64,000 nucleotides of DNA from Syngnathus acus (taxonomy: Eukaryota; Chordata; Actinopteri; Syngnathiformes; Syngnathidae): the NCBI RefSeq assembly GCF_901709675.1, contig NC_051102.1, positions 9,433,412 to 9,497,411 of the forward strand. The letters run 5' to 3'. Positions 43,930 through 58,500 of this stretch are shown here, one piece after another. The translations under genes were made by a program, and so were the position numbers. Numbering within the stretch: the first letter of the stretch is position 1; every line of letters starts with the position of its first letter. The notes under the pieces are model-generated. The model made no database searches. It was not told where the DNA came from and saw only the letters and a list, made by a program, of their open reading frames with translations.

Positions 43930-46900
43930 GAATGTATCTGTAGTCTGACTTCTTTTGTTCAACGACCAATAATTAGATCTTTATCAATTTATGTTTTATA
44001 CTAGCGAATGTGTTTTCCATCCATGAGGGAAATATTTTGCTTGGTGTTTGTGAAAGCAGCTTAGTGAATCGGTTGCTTTCTTAAGTCACTGCTGTTTTCT
44101 CAACTGTTTGTGCTTCAGCTGCACATGACACAAACGGTGATGTCTGCATAGTGAAGCATTCAAATCCTCTCACAAATTCCGATCCAACTAAACACTTGGA
44201 TGCCCCCCCCCCCCCTTTTCCGACAACTGTGTTCGATTTATATTTTTCATTCGAGCGTCTCGTGTTGTTGCGCAATTTCTCTTCAAAAGAGCCCATTTCC
44301 ATTTCCTCAGGTTCCTTTGGTGAATAAAGATGAGCAAGGAACATCTCAGCAGCATTAACATGCAACTGTGGATGGACGGCTACAATGCACTTTCTATGCT
44401 TTAAATGGATAGAAAACATCTTTTTTTTTTTTTTTAGATTGAATTTGCAGTAGCTGCCAGCTAGCATTTTTACACTCGCTCGTGGTTCTACTTGATGACT
44501 TGGATTCTAAAATATATGCTCATTACCTGCACATCCATTTATAAATAATTTACTAGGAGGCGGGGGAGGACCTTGTTCTCCACAGTCGCTGTGATGAACC
44601 TCGTTATCTGCTTTCTACTGATGACAATTTCCTATATGTGTTATATTCTCTGAGTTAATTGAGCTTAGACTGACTCAACTTTCTGTTTTTGTCCTCCCCA
44701 ACTATTCTGGAATCTTTTGTTTAAAGAATCAGCCCAGAGTTGGGGTTGACTCTCAGGCTTGTTAGATGTGCTTTCCAAAACCTGGCAGCACTTGCATTTC
44801 ATCCAATCTCATACCAGAGCAGGCAAGTCGTGAAATCAGATACTCAAACCTCCCGAATGGAGGCCGAGACACACAGTCATGCGCGGCTGCCAGAATAATA
44901 GTGCAGACAAGACAATTTTAATCAAAGAGCTGATGAGGCCGGATGAGAAAACATCCAAATTCTGCGTCGTAATTTTGATATATTTTGTTTTCTCCGTAAC
45001 AAACACGAAAAAATGCCTGCTAAACTCTGGCATGGATCATATTCAAAATGAAAAACACAAACAATGGAAAGTTTCTTGTGGATAAATAAAAAACAAGCGT
45101 GCTGGTCAGTGTTAGTTGGGCTATGTAAAAGAAACCAAAGTCAATCATTTCCTTCCAGCGCTCTAACCGAGTAATTCTATTTTAATTAGAAAAATCATGT
45201 CGGTGAGCTTGGGAACTAATTGATTGTGTTCCACTATTAGCCTTGATGACCTCATATCAATCTACATCCTCTCGAATTTATCGAATTAGCGTCTGTTTAT
45301 TTTGCACAAAGCGACTATTCCGTTGTGTGATTGACAACAATTCCTCCAGATGCACAGGTTAATTATACCTCATTTTTTGCCACCCAGTAAAAGACAATGG
45401 AAACACGGAGAAGGCACAATTACACATTTGAGCCGTAAAAATAAATCGGCTACAAGCCTTTGTCGGCTGGAATCTCACCCAGCGGGTCGTGGCAGGACTT
45501 TTCCACAATGTGATGATGCGCTCTGAAATGGCCATGCCAGCGTAAAGCTGGTTGTCATGTGGTGCTAATGTGACTTACATGAAGGTACATCGAACACGGG
45601 CTAATTTGTTGCTACCCATTTTTTTTCGAGAGAGATGTTTTTGAAAAGGTCCCTTACATCACTGGAGAAAGTCCGATTGTGTGTTTTTCTCTCTCTAATT
45701 ACTCGGGGTTCATGCATCTGCTCCTTGACCTTCTGCTCGTCGGCTGTAATAACAGGACGACCTGAATCTTGCACAACTCATCACCCGGAGGATTCCATTC
45801 CTGTTTCTCAAACAGCCCGGCGCAATGGCTCAGTAGTTCTCCCGCTCGGTCAAGTCTAATTAGAGGGAATTATTTGGCTGACGGTGATATGAGACACATT
45901 GCGTCGATTGTACCGCCATCTGACAATTCCTTAATGTCGACAAGCAGATGACACATGAGGGACAAATACTCAATATTAATGTTTCTGATTTTCATTTTTG
46001 ACAAATTTTCCGCATTTATTCAGCCAGGACTGAAAACGAGGAACGAGATCAGAAAGCGCGGCGTTGAAGATGTATTTTCATTGCGGTACAGAAACTGGAT
46101 GGATGGATGGAGACTGGGATGAATTTGCCATTTATAATGGAAGCGCTTTAAATGTTAAAGGAGATCTCTCGCATTTCATAAGTGAATGTTGACAAAATGT
46201 ACGATACAGTTGCCCCGTTATTCCTTCTTCGAAGAGAATACGCTCGCTCCAGTTAGCGTAATACATTGGAGTCTCATTAAAGGCTTTTTAATGAATGTGG
46301 CACTGAGTTAATGAGATCAAGAATTGCCCTGTAATGATTTTCAACATCATTAGAATAACCTGCCATCAAAGCGTAGGCTGATCTTTGTTGATGACGAGAA
46401 ACGCGGACAAAGCAGTTTTAAAAAACATTTCGACTAAACACGGCTTGTTTACAGTTTGTTTTTATTCTACAGCTCATACGACACGAATTGTGTTGACTCC
46501 GTGGAAATAACGTCCAAATGAGTCATGAGCGTGTGTGTTTGAGAGAAAAGCTGCTTTTCCATTGGTATGCTCACAGTCAAACTTCAAATTAGTTTACAAA
46601 GGTAAAGCAGAAGCACTTCAACAATTTGAAAAGTTTTCCTTTTCAAGTCCAGTCAACCAACACTCTGCAAAAGTATGTTTTGATTTTCAAGCTATTAAAG
46701 CACAATATGATAAAATCTTAACATACTCTTGCTCGGAGCCCCCCTGGAGCAAGCCAAACAAAGATGCGCTCACGCTGTCGTGGTAATGGCTAGCAACCAC
46801 GATAAATATTGATGCGTACACAGGCAATACAGTCTCGCACTTAATCTTACGAAACGCTCCGTTTACAAAAGAGGTGTCGTATACATTCATTTGCAATGCT

Positions 46901-49555
46901 AACGTGAATATCCGGTATGATTACAGATGTGCCAAATGCAAATCTATATGCTTGGCTCTCTCCCTTCTCCTTACATTTTCAATGATGGTAGAGATTGGTC
47001 CAAATGTGCTTTTAGGAACATAAATACAGACAGAAATCTTTTTTCTTTGCCTCACCAAAATAACCTTTCACAGCCAGCAGCAAAAAGGTGCTGACTTGCA
47101 ACAATAATAAAAAAAATCAATGTCATATCTTCTCAATCATATGATGGTTTTACAGTAGTACATGATAAATATGGGCTGCAAAATAGAAAAATCAGCCATC
47201 TTGTGGCCCCCAGTTTGATAGCAAAAAACAACTACAATGCCTGAGGAAAGACAACCAATCAGAGACAGGTGTGACTTGCAAGGTCATAAGAAAATACAAC
47301 TTTGAAAATCAATAACATTTATGGTGTCTTAATAACACTCCATTACGTTGAAGGTGGGAGCCCGCGAGGGCAAGGCCAATGATTGATGGCTCATGAACCA
47401 AAGTTAAAGCTTCATAAATTAAAATCTGAAATTTTATTGTACCAAACCAGAGGTTGTACACAGGTTTTGGCATTCACAAAAAAAAAAACATGACACATGG
47501 ACTTATCAACATACTAAATTAACAAAGTCCATCCCTCAAAATATGCAAAGATGTTTAATTTTCAACAAGCCCTTTTGACTCAGGTACTCAAGTTCTTTTT
47601 TTCCATTTGTATTTTTACATCTGTGACAGACATAAAGAAAGAAAATCCGGCATTTTTTAGTTTTGGTCCACCACGTTACAGCTCCTGCGCCACAACTTAG
47701 ACCTACTTTATCAGGTCTAAAGTAAAGTCGACTTTGTGACACCAAACTGTCAAGTGCGCCAGGGGTATTTAATCGAAAACGCCCTTGATCCGCCTGAATG
47801 ACCAGCAGGGCGCCTCACGCTCTGCCAAATCCGCCAAAAAGGTAAACTAGCATTTCCTTGGCACATTCAGTTTTGGTGAAAATAGGGGCTAATATAATCA
47901 AAACAAACCACAAACACAGATGATGAAAGACGACAGCTCATGCGTCCACAGTATAGCGTTAGGCCATTCCCTGACTTTTACTCAACTTTAATCACCACAG
48001 GAGAGATGATCTCCTTATTTTCATATGCTACACACTCACAGATGCAATTTAGATTCCCACTCGATTCTACAGACTGCAAAATCGGATTGGGTGGGCCTGT
48101 TACCTTAGGCGAGGGCACCTTGACAGTGTACTGGAGACACACTTGTAATTTTCTTATTTTTACTCTGAGCTTGAAAATCTCCAAGCATCCCTAGCTTACG
48201 TCAAGCCCTTAATAAGGAAGCACAAGCAATTTGAGGCTGTGCGGACTTTTTCCTTTCCTCCAAACCAGTCATCTGTTCACATCTGGCAGAGAAAAAGAAC
48301 AAGCATGTCAAGAGTTTTCAGCACAGTATTACCAAAAAAAAAAAAAAAGACATAGAAAGCATCTGAGCCATAAATATCCTTCCACCCAGATGGTAGTTTT
48401 GGGGACTTAACATGCATTTTGAATTTTTTATTGTGTGTGGGTTAGAAGAGTGAAACTGCAAATCTCTGGATGGTTTACCAACTTGAATTGAACCTAAAAG
48501 GGTGAACCAGGTCAGCATATACTTCTGAATTAATAACTTAAGCATCACAAGCCAGGCCAGCTTTTCATTTTTCATTTGCTTCCTTTGTCCATCTGGAGAG
48601 GGAGAACTTGAGTGGTGTCATGATTAGCTCTCTATGAGAAAATGTCACAAAAATGAAAAATAAAAGCAAGAAATAGGTAATTCATTCATTGTCTTTTAAA
48701 TAAATTAAAAAAAATCAATTTAATACCTTCAAATATTCAGGGGGATTAGCGCTGGCTATGATAAAGGACACACTTGCTTTCACACATCTCTGCTATAATT
48801 AGCAGGCAAAAAAAAGCTCTCTAATATTCATTTGATTATTCCAGAGACTACTTTGTCATGAAATTGCTACTCCCCAAATAAAAGCGAGGGCGCTGGGAAT
48901 TACGATGTACGTCACACGTCTACCAACTGAAGGTGCTTTGTGCTTTTTCAATTGTCTCCATCACTAACTAGTAAAAGTGAGCTGTACACTTCAATTAACG
49001 ACATCTGCAACTATATAAAACAAATCGTCACCAAGGCGTCTGGTAAAATCAGACCCAGTTCGTTTGATGCTTTTCCCCTCCAAGGGGAAGAGTCGAATGA
49101 AAAGTTTTCGCCGTGTTTGCTATCGGGCCAAGTGGTTGCCGGAGTCTTTTTGATCTTGGAAGGGGAGTGCGGCCTAGAAAGGATTTCCACCGGGACCGTG
49201 CTGAGCGCCTCACGCTGGAACACAATATCGCAAGTAGATAACATCGGGCGGACGCTTGGGTGCCTGGAGGTGAGATGGCGGTGATTCAAAGAACTGTCAC
49301 GGGAAAAATGTGGGCCAGGACAATAATGACGGTTCCAGCCGCTCACGTCCATCAAGGAAGCCTCGTCCCATCCGTTAATGCAATCCAATTTCATTTTACG
49401 CTGGCTCATTGTCACACTTGGTGCTGCCATCTTCTTGGCACCAAGTGATGAAGTTAAATGATGCAACTGCTCCTTGTTATGCGAAAAGTCGTGCAACTGA
49501 AAGAAACATTCGCAAGCTTGGGCGGGTTCGGGTCGCGAGAATTTCAACAACCCGC

Positions 49556-49580
49556 CCGTCCGTCCGTCCGTCCGTCCGTC
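49556..49580. repeat. (CGTC)n microsatellite
   Basis: Six uninterrupted CGTC units. Confidence 0.85.
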
Positions 49581-52500
49581 GAGGCAGTACAAACTTGTGA
49601 TCGGGAAAAAAAAACGGTTTGTCGCTGCTTATGATGTTTATATAGAAACTGGAAAGTGAGCACATCAATTAAAACGAAAGATGAAAAACATCAGAGCTCA
49701 CTGTTCTTCGGGTGAAACACCAAAGAAGGTTTTTGAATCGCAAAGACGATGCAACAAAAAATACATCAGGTCTCCCAAAAGAGTGCAAAAATGGATTTGG
49801 TGAACCTACCTTGAACTTTTCCGTCATAATTGGTAAAAGTAAGCTTTCTCGTCACGATATATTATAGACTTTTTAAATATATTTGTTCACTTTACTTCCA
49901 AAGTGTGGCCAACAATTGTTTCAAAAGCTTGCACACCATTTTGAGAATCTGATAGCAACAAAAAATGGGGGAAGTTTCAGATCACCTAAAAGTCACCTCA
50001 AAGTTGACTTAGTGAGCGAGATCAACAACAGATGGGGATGTGAAAGAGCCTTTCGATCGGGAGTGGAGCAGTCAGACATTATGCAAAAATTCTAGGACAG
50101 CAGTCAGGCTGAAGTTCACCTCATAAAGTTTCTTTGTTGATTCCAAAATTTCAGTTGTTGGCGGAATGGGAACGCAACCCGGACGGCTGATCGTAACACA
50201 AGGATGCTAACTAAGACGCGCAGCTTTCTTTTTTTTTTTTATCTGCCAATGTGGACAAAAGAATTCCACTTTGAAGGAGGAAAAAGTTTTATTTTGTCGC
50301 CTTGGATTTTCTCGAGCACAAAAGCGCTCGAGCGAAACAGCCGACGTCTCGTAAGTGAAGATTTTTAGGTCAAGTATTTCCATACAACAATGGTGGTCTG
50401 ATTTTGTTTTTCATCAATACAAACTGTCTCTTATCATTTATTTTTTCAAATTCTACATTTACGTCACTCTTCGCAAAGAACACACTCGGGCAAATCTAAA
50501 TCTTACAATACTAAACCTTTGTCAATCCCGTAATTGCAAAAGTAAAGAACTACAACCAAAGCTTGATTTAAATTTGCTACACAACAACTAACATCGTCTC
50601 AGCTGGATAAAAAAACACGTGCAGGTCTCTCTAGACTGCCTCCGTACACCGTGCCGCAACCCCAGGAAGCCAAAAAAAGCTCCTCTTCTCTTTATTTGCC
50701 TTTGCCTTTTATCTGTGCTCATTAAAAAAAAAAATCCTTTTAAAAAAGAAAACCCAAAAGACAACTCCATTCCTCAATACACAGCCTCCCTTGTCTTAGA
50801 AGCGAGAGGAGGGGGGGGAGATGGGGGAGTTTTATTGGGGTTAGAGTTTAGGGTTCTTTTTTTTATTGGATTACATTTCTTCTTGCCCCGATATGAATCC
50901 CTGGCTTCAAAAACATGTCACCTTGTTCTTAAGGTGAGAGGAATTTAATAACCTCTAATGGACCTCCAATGACCCAATTAGGACCGGGAACAAGATGGAG
51001 AGGTGAGAGTGGAGGCACAAATAGCTCTCAGGCCTCTTTTCGGAATCAAAATGTACGTCGGGCGGGCGCAAATTGTATGCCCCTCCCCATTCTGCTCTAA
51101 AATGACTTTATAGTTCAGGATATGACCATGCCGTGCACTCAGCCATCAATAACATAAAAGCATAGATTATAAATCCATTAAAAGCGCCGCTAGTGCTACA
51201 CGACCGCCATTATCGGATAAGGCGTCGCCGCTTTGCCCGTCGCGAGCGATGGCAGCTCCGGGTGAGTTCAAAAGTACAAGTCATCTTGTTAAATGGCCGG
51301 CCCGCGGCGGCACATCATCGTCTCGAGCGGACTGGACCGCTGTCAAATGTAAACATGTGGACGAGTCTCGCGCAAACCTCAGGACAAAACACTGAGTGAT
51401 TTCATGACACAACAATTACAACGGCAAGGCCCAAAACGTAATTAAGGCTGTCAATTTTTTTTTTCTTTTTTTACCTCGTGATTAAATCGCAGTTAAATGT
51501 TTTGTTGATTTAAGCGGAAACTCATTCTGCATGATCACCAGCGCTTGTCGGGCTCAATCGCACCGGTTATTCTGCCTTTAGTTAAGACAAGGCTTGGGAA
51601 AGAGAACCCCGGCCTAGATTGCTTTTGTTTTGTTTGTAGCTGGGACCAACAAAAAGTGTCCCACTGGGATCTTCAATTCAAATGAGAATGAAGTCTACAC
51701 GGTCATTACAGCAGCGCCGCTGATTGGATATTGTGCATAGCAAATAATGTTTTTTTTTTTTTTAGGGCCCGTGCAGGGAACACTAATAATAATAAAAACA
51801 AAATACTATAATAATGAGAATTTCTACAAAAACAATAGGCAAAAACAATAAATACACATCATAGCTCCTTCTCTTTATACTTTAATTGATACTGAAACAG
51901 ATGCTGTAAGGGTTACAGTGTTTTGTTCCCGGCTATTTCCGATTTTTCCAAACCGTATCGTGATTATTTACGGTAACAAGTTGCCAGCCCTGGGAAGTCA
52001 CATATGGCCTGGAGTGTAAACTCCCGACTATCTGTCAAAGTAATGCGGCCGGCCTGTCTTGCTTGAGCCGCACCATTCCCCGTAGCATAGCGTAGCGTAG
52101 CGTAGCATAGCAACGTGCCTCCACACACGTGACTCTTAATGGAGTCATTGTATGCGAATCATTCAACTGTTTTCCCTTCAGTGTAAAACTTTACAAAAGT
52201 CATGTCAACTGATTCAAACAAGACTTTGCTTTACAAGAATTCCCTCTCAATATCCATTTGTAATCCAGTCGCACGATTCCGACTCGGTTATTCTATTTCG
52301 CGACGGTCCTCCTCCCTACTACGAACTTTCTTCAAAAGGATCAAATGTTGAAATCAGATGCGAGCGTGTTTTCTTCCGCGAGTGAAAACAATGGTGGCAA
52401 ATGTTTCTTGCTGGAAGGCAGCAGAGAAACGAGGGCTCAGATGTTCTCTCAATCGTGCGGGGAAAGGGGATCATATGTCTGTGCCAAATCATCCGCTTGT

Positions 52501-55500
52501 TGGTTTGTGTAGCAGGTGGACTCGCGCAAACAATAAAGCCCGCCACAATCCAATATGATTTCCGCTATGTTGTGCAGAATAGATAAGCTATAATCAAATG
52601 GCATAGTGACAGGGAGATTATGCCTGGGGAAATGATAAACAGAAGGCTTGGCTCCCTCTCTTCTGATAGACCCTTTCCTCTGTGGGGTAAACACATTTGT
52701 GCTGTTTTGACTCAAAGGGCCTAATATTCACAAGCAGACAAATGCATCAAATATTTATTCTTACCCGGATGATGTCTCCTTTAAGCAAATGGCTCGTTTT
52801 CACAGTGCAGATGGCCACCTAAAGCTAAGTCCTGTTGACTCATAAAAACTAACAACTGTTAAGAGGACTTCAAATCCCTTCCTCATATAACCGCTTCGTT
52901 TCTATAAAAGCCACAACATAAAACCGGCGAAAAAGCCAAAGTCTGTGTGCACGAGCGTGATTTTTATCGTCATCTGCCTCGGCGTAGCGTTGTAATTTTT
53001 TTTGTAGTCGTAAGGTTGACATTTAGATGTGCAACTGATGGTTGACCTCGAATTTTTTGATCAAACGGAAATGACGGCAACCGATATAGCTAATCTGTTG
53101 CGCCCGTCTCGTTCTGTTGCATTCTTGACTGTGACGTTAATAATAATAATCATAAAATAAAAAACTGAAATTGCTAAAAAAATCAGATCAATAAAGCGTA
53201 TTGATAGTGGAACTGTAAATTCTTCTCAAATCACACCTCAACTCAAGCATGATTCAATTGAGCAGACAGGTTTCACGTGCAAAACAAAAGAATCACCATC
53301 ATCTTTGAGGTCTGGATTGGGTTTCGCAACTCGTCTACCGAGTAACTAACACGAAAAAAACCGAGCGCCGTCAAAAAGATAAGAAGATGGAAAATCAATC
53401 AACGACTAACTGAGATAAATGCGGGCTAGCCCGTTTGTTTTTGTTTTTTTTACTGGATTATAAAGCACTTCAAGTCTCGCCAAATTTCTCCCAAACAACG
53501 GTGAATAAATCGGCCGAATTTATTCTTGAGAATTTAACAAGGCAATCCTGCCTAACGTGCCATTAAAAAGATTTGCACGCGCTTCTTTTCAAGACGTCCA
53601 TATTGTAGCTTTTACGCGGAATTTGAAAAAAAGGCAACAATGCTTTGTCATGCTTAACGATGATATGCCGCTAATTTTACACGAGACACCCGATCCTCCC
53701 GCCGTGTCCATTCCGGCGGCAGCCTGGCTATTAAATGAAGCCGAGAGAAATGATAGAATGCCAATCATCTTCCCTTATTTGCATCCTCCTCTCCATAAAG
53801 ACACATTTCTCTTCTTTTATGACCATTAGCGCTGCTGTCGGCGCACTCGGAGATGAATTGGTGCAAAATCACCGTGGCAGCGGGACACGTTGACACTCAG
53901 ACAGCACAAGCCGACCGAGATGGTTAAAAATATCCACCGTACCCAAAATAAAAGAACGTTCAAACGAGCTTTTCAGACGGAATGCAAATTGCAGCACAAT
54001 CAATTTAGTTTGACGTTTGCAATTCACTCTTAATGACTGGCGCATTTATGACAGGAACAAGAACAAGATGCTCTTGTGCAATCTTTTTAATTTGACATCG
54101 TGGAATGAGCTAATTCCAAAACCACAATGGTACACTCATTTCTCATTCCAGATCCAAAAATACATTTTGCAGGAGACTTTCTGTCAGGCTATAGCTTAAA
54201 AAAAAAAAAAAAGAAAAGGTGACGAGAGCAAGCTAGGCAATGCTGTGCAACCAGCAGCAGATTGCCTTTTTACTCCATTGGGATGATGTAGAAGAAAATA
54301 GTCAATCTAAATGTGGTTTTGTGGCTACTGATCTATCTCTAATCCCAGACATCAGTCTGGATGTGACAGTATCTCCAGATGGCAGCCGACCCACCCGTAC
54401 GGGGGCCGGCCCGCATGACCGCAGCTTTGTGTGAACTTCTCGCTGCAAGGAAGATGAGAGGACGCTCTCTGTCGGCGCTGACAGATTGCCGGAGCTTGTC
54501 CAAATAAAGAACAAATAAGCAATGAACCCAATCTGATGTTTGGGGAATGCTTAAGTCGGACGTGTAAAATGAAATATTACAAGGCTGGTAATAACCGCAG
54601 TCATTTTTCAGCTCATGAATTTGATGCATGGCCGATGAGGCGTTTCAAAGCGTTCCCGCCGCTGTCGTTATTACGCCCAATGTGGCGAAGCTTCACGTGC
54701 GAGAATTCATTAATGTCCCCGTTCGGAACTTTCAGGCCTTCACGTCATTTTAACGGACGGCAACATTTGTAAGACAAAAAAGTGGAACGAGGAGAAGCAG
54801 GTTGGTGACGATCCTTCTCGTTTGGACGCAAATCAGTCAAGTTGAGCGAAATGTGGCAAAATGACTGAAATTCACTCTCACGCGTGTTGGGAGAAAATCA
54901 GCCTCCTTCTCTTGGCTTTCATCTGCCAACGAGGGAAATGTGTTTTCTCACCACCCCCCCAGATTTATTTGCAAATGTCACACACGTCAAATTATCACTT
55001 TGCGCGTCTCACGAGGATGCTTCTCCCCTCGTGAATGGATTTTAAAACTACCTTTGAATTTCAGCGTTTGAGGCCGCTGCACGTGGTCAAGCGTAGGCTC
55101 GATAAGCTTTTTTTTTTTTTTCTTCACAAAAATCCACAGAAAACGCAGCATATATGCATCGGCAGGCTGAGTTGGTCTCATTAAAAATGTTTGCCTGGAT
55201 GATGGCGCTCTGCCTTCAACCAACTGTGACCATGTCAGCTGTGCTGTAAATGGAAAGACATGTGTGGGAGAAACGTACGCGTAGTACTTCTTTCAATCAG
55301 GATCACTGAAAGAGAGAAAATCGGGAAATGCAAAATTCACGTAAAACCGCGAAAGGCTCAACGGTGTCCTGGTTTTACGATTCTTTGAGTTTTGCATTGA
55401 CCTAATTGTGGAAACATTTGACAACTTTGCAATGTTTGGGATCAAATTTAATCAGGCGTACTTCCATGACAGCACCTTCGCCCCATGGCTCCAACATGAT

Positions 55501-55580
55501 TTTTCCTATGATCAGGTCAATTATTTTTGTGGAAGTTGATAATGGCACTGAGATTCAGCCTTCATCCCTACTTTGATATA

Positions 55581-56182
55581 CACTACCGTTCAAAAGTTTG
55601 GGGTCACAAAATTGTTTGGGTGACCCCAAACTTTTGAACGGTAGTGTATATATTTATTTAGATAATTATTTATAGATTATATATATAATCTTCTGTGTAA
55701 AAAATCTTATAATATACACTACCGTTCAAAAGTTTGGGGTCACAAAATTGTTTGGGTGACCCCAAACTTTTGAACGGTAGTGTATATATTTATTTAGATA
55801 ATTATTTATAGATTATATATATAATCTTCTGTGTAAAAAATCTTATAATATATATGTATACTTATATTCATAGATTATATATAATCTTATACAAATATAA
55901 GATATAATTTATAATATTTAATTCATAATATTTTATTATAATAATATTTACACTACCGTTCAAAAGTTTGGGGTCACCCAAACAATTTTGTGGCCCCAAA
56001 CTTTTGAACGGTAGTGTATATGTATACTTATATTCATAGATTATATATAATCTTATACAAATATAAGATATAATTTATAATATTTAATTCATAATATTTT
56101 ATTATAATAATATTTACACTACCGTTCAAAAGTTTGGGGTCACCCAAACAATTTTGTGACCCCAAACTTTTGAACGGTAGTG
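55581..56182. repeat. array of four 66-bp palindromes with Tc1-like terminal sequence
   Basis: Four near-perfect palindromes lie at 55581-55646, 55717-55782, 55951-56016 and 56117-56182. Each arm is CACTACCGTTCAAAAGTTTG followed by GGGTCAC, a sequence that I recall as the terminal inverted repeat of vertebrate Tc1-like transposons. The short central loop reads AAAATTGTTTGGG in the first two and its complement in the last two. The first two belong to a 136-bp direct repeat and the last two to a 166-bp direct repeat with AT-rich spacers. No transposase is present. Confidence 0.9.
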
Positions 56183-56982
56183 TACATAAGGGGTTACGCA
56201 ACCTGAATATTATCATCATGCAAAATACGAGCATGTATTAGTCACTTTTTCAAAAAAATCATCTGACATGAGACGATGAATGCGTCTTTTACTGTAGGGA
56301 CACAAATTTCAGGTATCCATGATGAATGTCATTGTCAAGCTGATAAATTAGCACAACGACTTTTGGGACAGTTTTGCCCTTCAACTGTGTCATCTGTCAT
56401 TCATGGCCTGATTTCGCTGTCACAATACGGGCATCAAAACGTGCCAATGTTGGCGTGGATACTCCACGTCGAACCTTTCTTTTTTTTTTTTTTTCCCCCT
56501 ATCCATCCATCAATGCTCTTCAGCATCTCTTAAACACAAACACACATACACAAGGGTGAACCCTCACCTCATTTTACCCTGACAATCGGCAACCGTGTGA
56601 GCAGTTCCAGAGGAACGCGCAGCCACCGTTACACGAGTGTCAGTTTGTGAGTGATTGCTGCATTCATTACTTTGCTGTCATAATTCAAAAGCCATTGCGT
56701 AACGACTGGGGGAAAGTGGGTCAAAGAAAGCAAACTTGAGCGCCACTGGACCCGATTTAACATATGAGAGCGTTTTAAGCTCAGTTTCGGCTCCCCCCGC
56801 CATGACGAATGGGAGCAGCCCTGAAACTAATACTCGGCGCGCTAACTAAATTAGCTCTATACACTGCACGTGGCCCCAGCAGCGCAAACAGCAAAGGTAG
56901 AATTCACCTCAGGGTCGAGAACGTTAACACACAATCCGGCAGCTTGGCATACCTGATGAGGACATGTTTTTATGTATGAGGC

Positions 56983-57015
<33 letters not shown>

Positions 57016-58500
57016 TGAAATGAAGTAGCAGATGCTAGTAAAATTGCCGGGGTCTACGTGTTAATGTTTCCTGATTGACTTTGCGGTTTGCGTGAGTCCG
57101 AAAAAGAAAAATGATCACCCGTGCATTTAAATACAACTTGGGGTGTCGTCGCAAGTAACGAAAACTAGATGGCAATTGGGTGGAGATGTTAGGTTCAGCC
57201 GATCTTTTCCGAAATGTTTTTCAATTCGCAATGGTCTGATCCAGTTTGCTACGTACCGAGAGAAAACGGCTCTTGCATTTTACATACGCGGCAATCCGCG
57301 TATGTAAGGCCTTGAGCGAATAAATGGCAACTGTCCTTCTGCTTGTTGCTTTCTGCCGAGGCACCCTTGAACCAATTGACCTCATTCGCATGTAATCCGG
57401 TTCGCCGTGCGCTGTTCAACAAAGTACACAACAAAGAATTTAAATTGAAGTTGTCCTTGAGGGATTCTAATGAGTGGAGTAAAAAACGCCATTAAAATGA
57501 TCACGGTTGGTCTTAGACCTCCTGACACGCAAACACATTGGTGAGCCATAATTGGACACAAGTGGGATATAACCCCGCGGCTCGGACAATAACCATTCGG
57601 GTTCGAGCACAAAAAGACTGGAGAGCATCTGCAGTGGGAGCTTAAACATTTTCGGATGCATTTCATAACCATTTGGCTGATTTCATTTGAACACCCAGGC
57701 TCGACTCTCGTGTATGAGAAATATCTAATCGTTTTTAATCTAAAATCATGCAAAGAGAATCGATTTTATCCACTCCTGCATTGGAGCCATAATGATTTTC
57801 TCATCTTACGCCTAGTGTGAAAGCGACGTGTTTCATTTTCCAAACTGCCCAAATTATTTATTTTGGAATTATTTCAGTAATCAGCCAACTCAGAAAGGCA
57901 AAATAATTACAATTGGAGCAAAGCCATACTCTATTTGAGCCATCATGAATATTTGCCAATAGTTAGCCAAAATATGTCTTCACATTGCAAAGAACACAAA
58001 CACAACAAATTCCAACGGAAAAGGAATGTTAACTCTTTGGATTGAACCTTGACCCCGGGGAGTTATTTTCTCAAAGCAATTTCATTACCCGTTGCGAAAA
58101 ACATTGATTAATCCCAGTGTGCAGGCATAACGAGAAAACTCAGCCATTAATTAAACCTTTAGAAATGTTTCGCTTTACAGAAGGTGCAAAATGACCCAGC
58201 GAGAGATTGTATTCACCACGTCGGCCACTTTTGAAGGCTTCACAAACGACGCTAGTTGGCCTCGATTGCAACCTGCGTCCCATTTTTTTATTTTTTCCTT
58301 TTGGATGAAGAATATTGTCACTCAATATCCTCCCCAATTACACGATTCATCCATATCCTATCGTTGCACAATGTAAAGAACATTGAAGCAATTCGTACTT
58401 TGGCTGTGCGGAGCTAAAAGCTGCTTGTCTGCCCTAAATATACCAAATATTTCTTGTGACTTTTCAGTGACGTCAGCCCAAATAGAAGCCATGGTAAATA
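56183..58500. other. gene desert, no gene seen
   Basis: No gene. It contains the CTG/TGC microsatellite at 56984-57013 and a T-run near 56480-56496. Confidence 0.5.
56984..57013. repeat. (CTG)n trinucleotide repeat
   Basis: About ten uninterrupted TGC/CTG units in non-coding sequence; no open frame carries it as a polyamino-acid tract of a recognised protein. Confidence 0.9.

Larger units (their letters stand above)
41764..55577. other. gene desert, no gene seen
   Basis: About 14 kb without a supportable gene. The longest frame (49011-49592, minus) is partly the translation of a CGTC simple repeat and has no domain. It contains a full CTCF-consensus match (43918-43929), A- and T-runs, a short (GGAT) tract near 46098-46112, (CGTC)n at 49556-49580 and GCGTA/GCATA repeats near 52084-52110. 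Parts such as 46200-46400 and 48800-48870 are rich in homeodomain-type TAAT words. The human RGS18-BRINP3 interval is also a gene desert. Confidence 0.5.

Noticed and set aside
47536-48575. Several minus-strand frames that look mildly protein-like (for example GLSCGAGAVTWWTKTKKC)
   Set aside because: I recognise no family, the frames do not join by good splice sites, and they are interrupted by stops; an old pseudogene is possible but unsupported.
49011-49592. 193-codon minus-strand frame in the gene desert
   Set aside because: Its start is the translated CGTC repeat, the rest has no recognisable motif, and no splice sites or neighbours support it.
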